Assembly: GCA_964436005.1 (NCBI GenBank)
Contig: CAYTBK010000186.1
Coordinates: 1 to 6,782 of the forward strand
DNA length: 6,782 nt
Source of the DNA: JAGNHB01 sp964436005
GTDB lineage: Bacteria; Acidobacteriota; JAAYUB01
Direction of reading: 5' to 3'
The translations under genes were made by a program, and so were the position numbers. The notes beneath the pieces are model-generated. The model did no database searches, was not told the DNA's origin, and saw only the letters and a list, made by a program, of their open reading frames with translations. Below, piece after piece: positions 5,282 to 6,782 of this stretch. Numbering within the stretch: position 1 is the stretch's first letter; each line of letters begins with the position of its first letter.

Positions 5282-6535
5282 ATGCAGAGAAAAACCCTGG
5301 TGAAACTGTTGTCAGCGGTTCTGGCAACCCTGTTCCTGGGCCAAGTCCCGGCCCTGGACTGGCCGCAGTGGCGCGGCCCGGCGACCAACGGCATTTCGGC
5401 CGAAACCGCCTGGAACCCCGCCGCTCTCTCCGCACCGAAAGTGACCTGGCGGGCCAAGATAGGCCGCGGGCACTCCGCCGTCTCGGTTTCGGGCGGCTTC
5501 GCCTACACCATGGGCGAGAACATCCTGAACGCGGGCGGGAAGACGAGCTACGAGGAAGTCATCTACTGCCTGGACGCCAACACCGGCAAGGTGGTCTGGC
5601 GCTACGCCTACCCCTGCCAGTTGCGCACCTGGCCCGGCCCCGGCGGCACGCCCGCCGTGGAAGGCGGCTTCGTCTACACCCTGGGCCGCGACGGCGACCT
5701 GCTCTGCCTGAATGCCCGCAACGGGCGCGTGATCTGGAAGCGCAACATCGTCACGGACAACCTCGCCCGCCTGCCCGAGTGGCAGCACACCTCGTCCCCC
5801 GCCGTCTTCGGCGAACTGCTCCTGGTCAACGGCAGCAAGAGGGGCATCGGGTTCCACAAGCGCACGGGCAAGACCGTCTGGACCAGCGAAGTGACGGCCG
5901 GCGGCCTCTCCACGCCCATCCTGTTCGACCAGGGCGGGAAGCGGTTGGCCGCCATCAACGGCGCCGGCGAACTCAACGCCGTCGAGGCCGCCACCGGCAA
6001 GCTGGTCTGGTCCTATCCCTGGGCCTCCTATTGCGACCCGCTGTTCATCGGCCAGCAGGTTTTCCTCTGCGGCAACGGCCGCGGCGCCGGCTGCGCCATG
6101 CTGGACCTTTCCGCCGGCACGCCCCGCAAGGTGTGGGAGTCGCCGAACCTTCGCGGCGGCTTCATCACCGGCGTGCACATCAACGGCTACATTTACAACA
6201 TCGGCACCATGGGGCGGGCCCAGACGCTGGTCTGCCTGGAGGCCAAGACGGGCACCGTCAAGTGGCAGACTCCCATCGCCGGAGAGTGGGGTGCGCTCTC
6301 GGCGGCCAACGGCAAGCTCCTCGTCCTGGACGGGCAGGGCAACCTCTTCATCGTCGAAGCCAGCCCGGCCAAGTACACGGTCGCTTCCCGTTTCCGGGTC
6401 TTCAACATCCCCCCGGCGCCGGGGCAGCAGCAGCAGCACCTGCACACCTGCTGGACCGCCCCGGTGCTGGCCAACGGGAAGATCTACGTCCGTGACACGA
6501 ATGGCAACGTAGCCTGCATCGACGTCAGCCGCTGA
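5282..6535 (+). CDS. Secreted PQQ-like beta-propeller repeat protein
   Basis: A 417-residue exported protein. I chose ATG 5282 because AGGG (5271-5274) is seven bases upstream; ATG 5276 is only one base from it. Residues 1-24 form a signal peptide: basic QRK, a hydrophobic core LLSAVLATLFLG, cleavage probably after V-P-A (22-24). The mature protein opens DWPQWRGP, the common start of secreted PQQ_2 propellers. Repeats of the type C-L-D-A-x-T-G-x-x-x-W mark the blades: TGKVVW (101-106), NGRVIW (147-152), TGKTVW (195-200), TGKLVW (238-243), LSAGTPRKVW (276-285), TGTVKW (323-328), and a closing NGNVACIDVS (407-416) after YVRD. This suggests seven or eight blades. The fold is that of BamB and quinoprotein dehydrogenases, but no haem motif or catalytic Asp/Ca site can be assigned, so enzymatic activity is unproven and a binding role is as likely. 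Nine cysteines and a four-Gln run (382-385) are noteworthy. The ankyrin gene follows by 35 bases. Confidence 0.9.
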   Translation: MQRKTLVKLLSAVLATLFLGQVPALDWPQWRGPATNGISAETAWNPAALSAPKVTWRAKIGRGHSAVSVSGGFAYTMGENILNAGGKTSYEEVIYCLDANTGKVVWRYAYPCQLRTWPGPGGTPAVEGGFVYTLGRDGDLLCLNARNGRVIWKRNIVTDNLARLPEWQHTSSPAVFGELLLVNGSKRGIGFHKRTGKTVWTSEVTAGGLSTPILFDQGGKRLAAINGAGELNAVEAATGKLVWSYPWASYCDPLFIGQQVFLCGNGRGAGCAMLDLSAGTPRKVWESPNLRGGFITGVHINGYIYNIGTMGRAQTLVCLEAKTGTVKWQTPIAGEWGALSAANGKLLVLDGQGNLFIVEASPAKYTVASRFRVFNIPPAPGQQQQHLHTCWTAPVLANGKIYVRDTNGNVACIDVSR

Positions 6536-6570
6536 GCCCCCCGGGCTACCCTCGCTCCAAGGAGAAGCAC

Positions 6571-6782
6571 ATGAAAACGAAGCTGCACCGCTTTTTTCTG
6601 TTCGGGCTCGCCTTCCTGCTGACATCCCTCGCCGTGCCGGCCCAGGAGGCTTCCGCCCAGGACCTGTCCCAGGCGGCCCGGCAGGGCGACCTGGCCCGGG
6701 TCAAGTCCGTCCTGGAGGCCAACCCGGCCCTGCTGAACGCTAAGGACGAGCGCAACGTGACCGCCCTGCACTGGGCCGTCAA
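6571..6782 (+). CDS. Secreted ankyrin-repeat protein, N-terminal part; runs off the window
   Basis: Partial gene, about 70 codons visible. ATG 6571 follows AAGGAG (6559-6564) at six bases. A signal peptide is clear: KTKLHR, then the hydrophobic FFLFGLAFLLTSLAV, with possible cleavage after V-P-A (24) or A-S-A (29). The mature part begins an ankyrin repeat: DLSQAARQGDLARVKSVLEANPALLNAKDERNVTALHWAV has the family's helix-turn-helix, with A-A-R-x-G-D-L-x-x-V-K, the L-L-N-A-K-D turn and the T-A-L-H-W-A start of the next repeat. Ankyrin repeats mediate protein-protein contacts; here the protein would act in the periplasm or outside. It lies 35 bases after the propeller gene on the same strand with no terminator between, so the two are likely co-transcribed. 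The number of repeats and any further domain cannot be seen. Confidence 0.88.
   Translation, partial: MKTKLHRFFLFGLAFLLTSLAVPAQEASAQDLSQAARQGDLARVKSVLEANPALLNAKDERNVTALHWAV

Noticed and set aside
6425..6436. CAG x4 as a microsatellite repeat
   Set aside because: Only four units and in frame within the coding sequence; noted as a Gln run in the protein instead.
5312..6625. 437-codon open frame on the minus strand opposite the propeller gene
   Set aside because: It mirrors a gene with a signal peptide and clear propeller repeats on the plus strand, and its own translation has no recognisable motif.
1..6782. CRISPR array, tRNA, rRNA, transposase or integrase, attachment sites
   Set aside because: No evenly spaced direct repeats, no cloverleaf or conserved rRNA segments recognised, and no mobile-element proteins or terminal repeats seen on either strand.

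Overview
The window is a GC-rich (roughly two thirds G+C by eye) bacterial chromosomal segment with tight gene packing, clear Shine-Dalgarno sites and overlapping stop/start codons. Nothing in it fixes the taxon. A GntR/YtrA-controlled ABC operon beside secreted beta-propeller and ankyrin proteins, at this base composition, would suit a GC-rich soil or sediment lineage such as Acidobacteriota, but that is a guess.

Layout: (1) 1-253, plus strand: the end of a response-regulator receiver domain, continuing off the left edge. (2) 270-1082, minus strand: a GNAT-type acetyltransferase with an extra N-terminal region, convergent with gene 1. (3) 1083-1307: a divergent intergenic region, an AT-rich island carrying a near-consensus sigma70 promoter whose -10 runs into a perfect 9-bp inverted repeat, then a second small palindrome. 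(4) 1308-4921, plus strand: a five-gene operon, gntR (YtrA type) - ABC ATPase - membrane subunit - ABC ATPase - membrane subunit. The junctions inside the transporter are 4-base ATGA/GTGA overlaps, each with its own strong ribosome binding site. (5) 4922-5281: a 360-base non-coding gap with inverted repeats but no convincing terminator or promoter. (6) 5282-6535: a secreted PQQ-like (BamB/quinoprotein-fold) beta-propeller. (7) 6571 to the right edge: the start of a secreted ankyrin-repeat protein, probably co-transcribed with the propeller gene.

How the genes work together: the YtrA-type repressor most likely binds the inverted repeat over its own promoter and so controls the whole transporter operon until an unidentified signal releases it. 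The two ATPases resemble each other, as do the two membrane subunits, down to matching C-terminal motifs. The operon therefore looks like one ATPase-permease module duplicated in tandem and diverged, possibly now forming a heteromeric exporter. In characterised YtrA-family systems such operons often respond to cell-wall-active compounds; that role here is inference. The propeller/ankyrin pair is a separate unit acting outside the cytoplasm.

I see no CRISPR array, tRNA, rRNA, transposase, integrase or attachment site, and no strong evidence for an undescribed system. The most testable novelty is the operator/promoter architecture and the duplicated ABC module.
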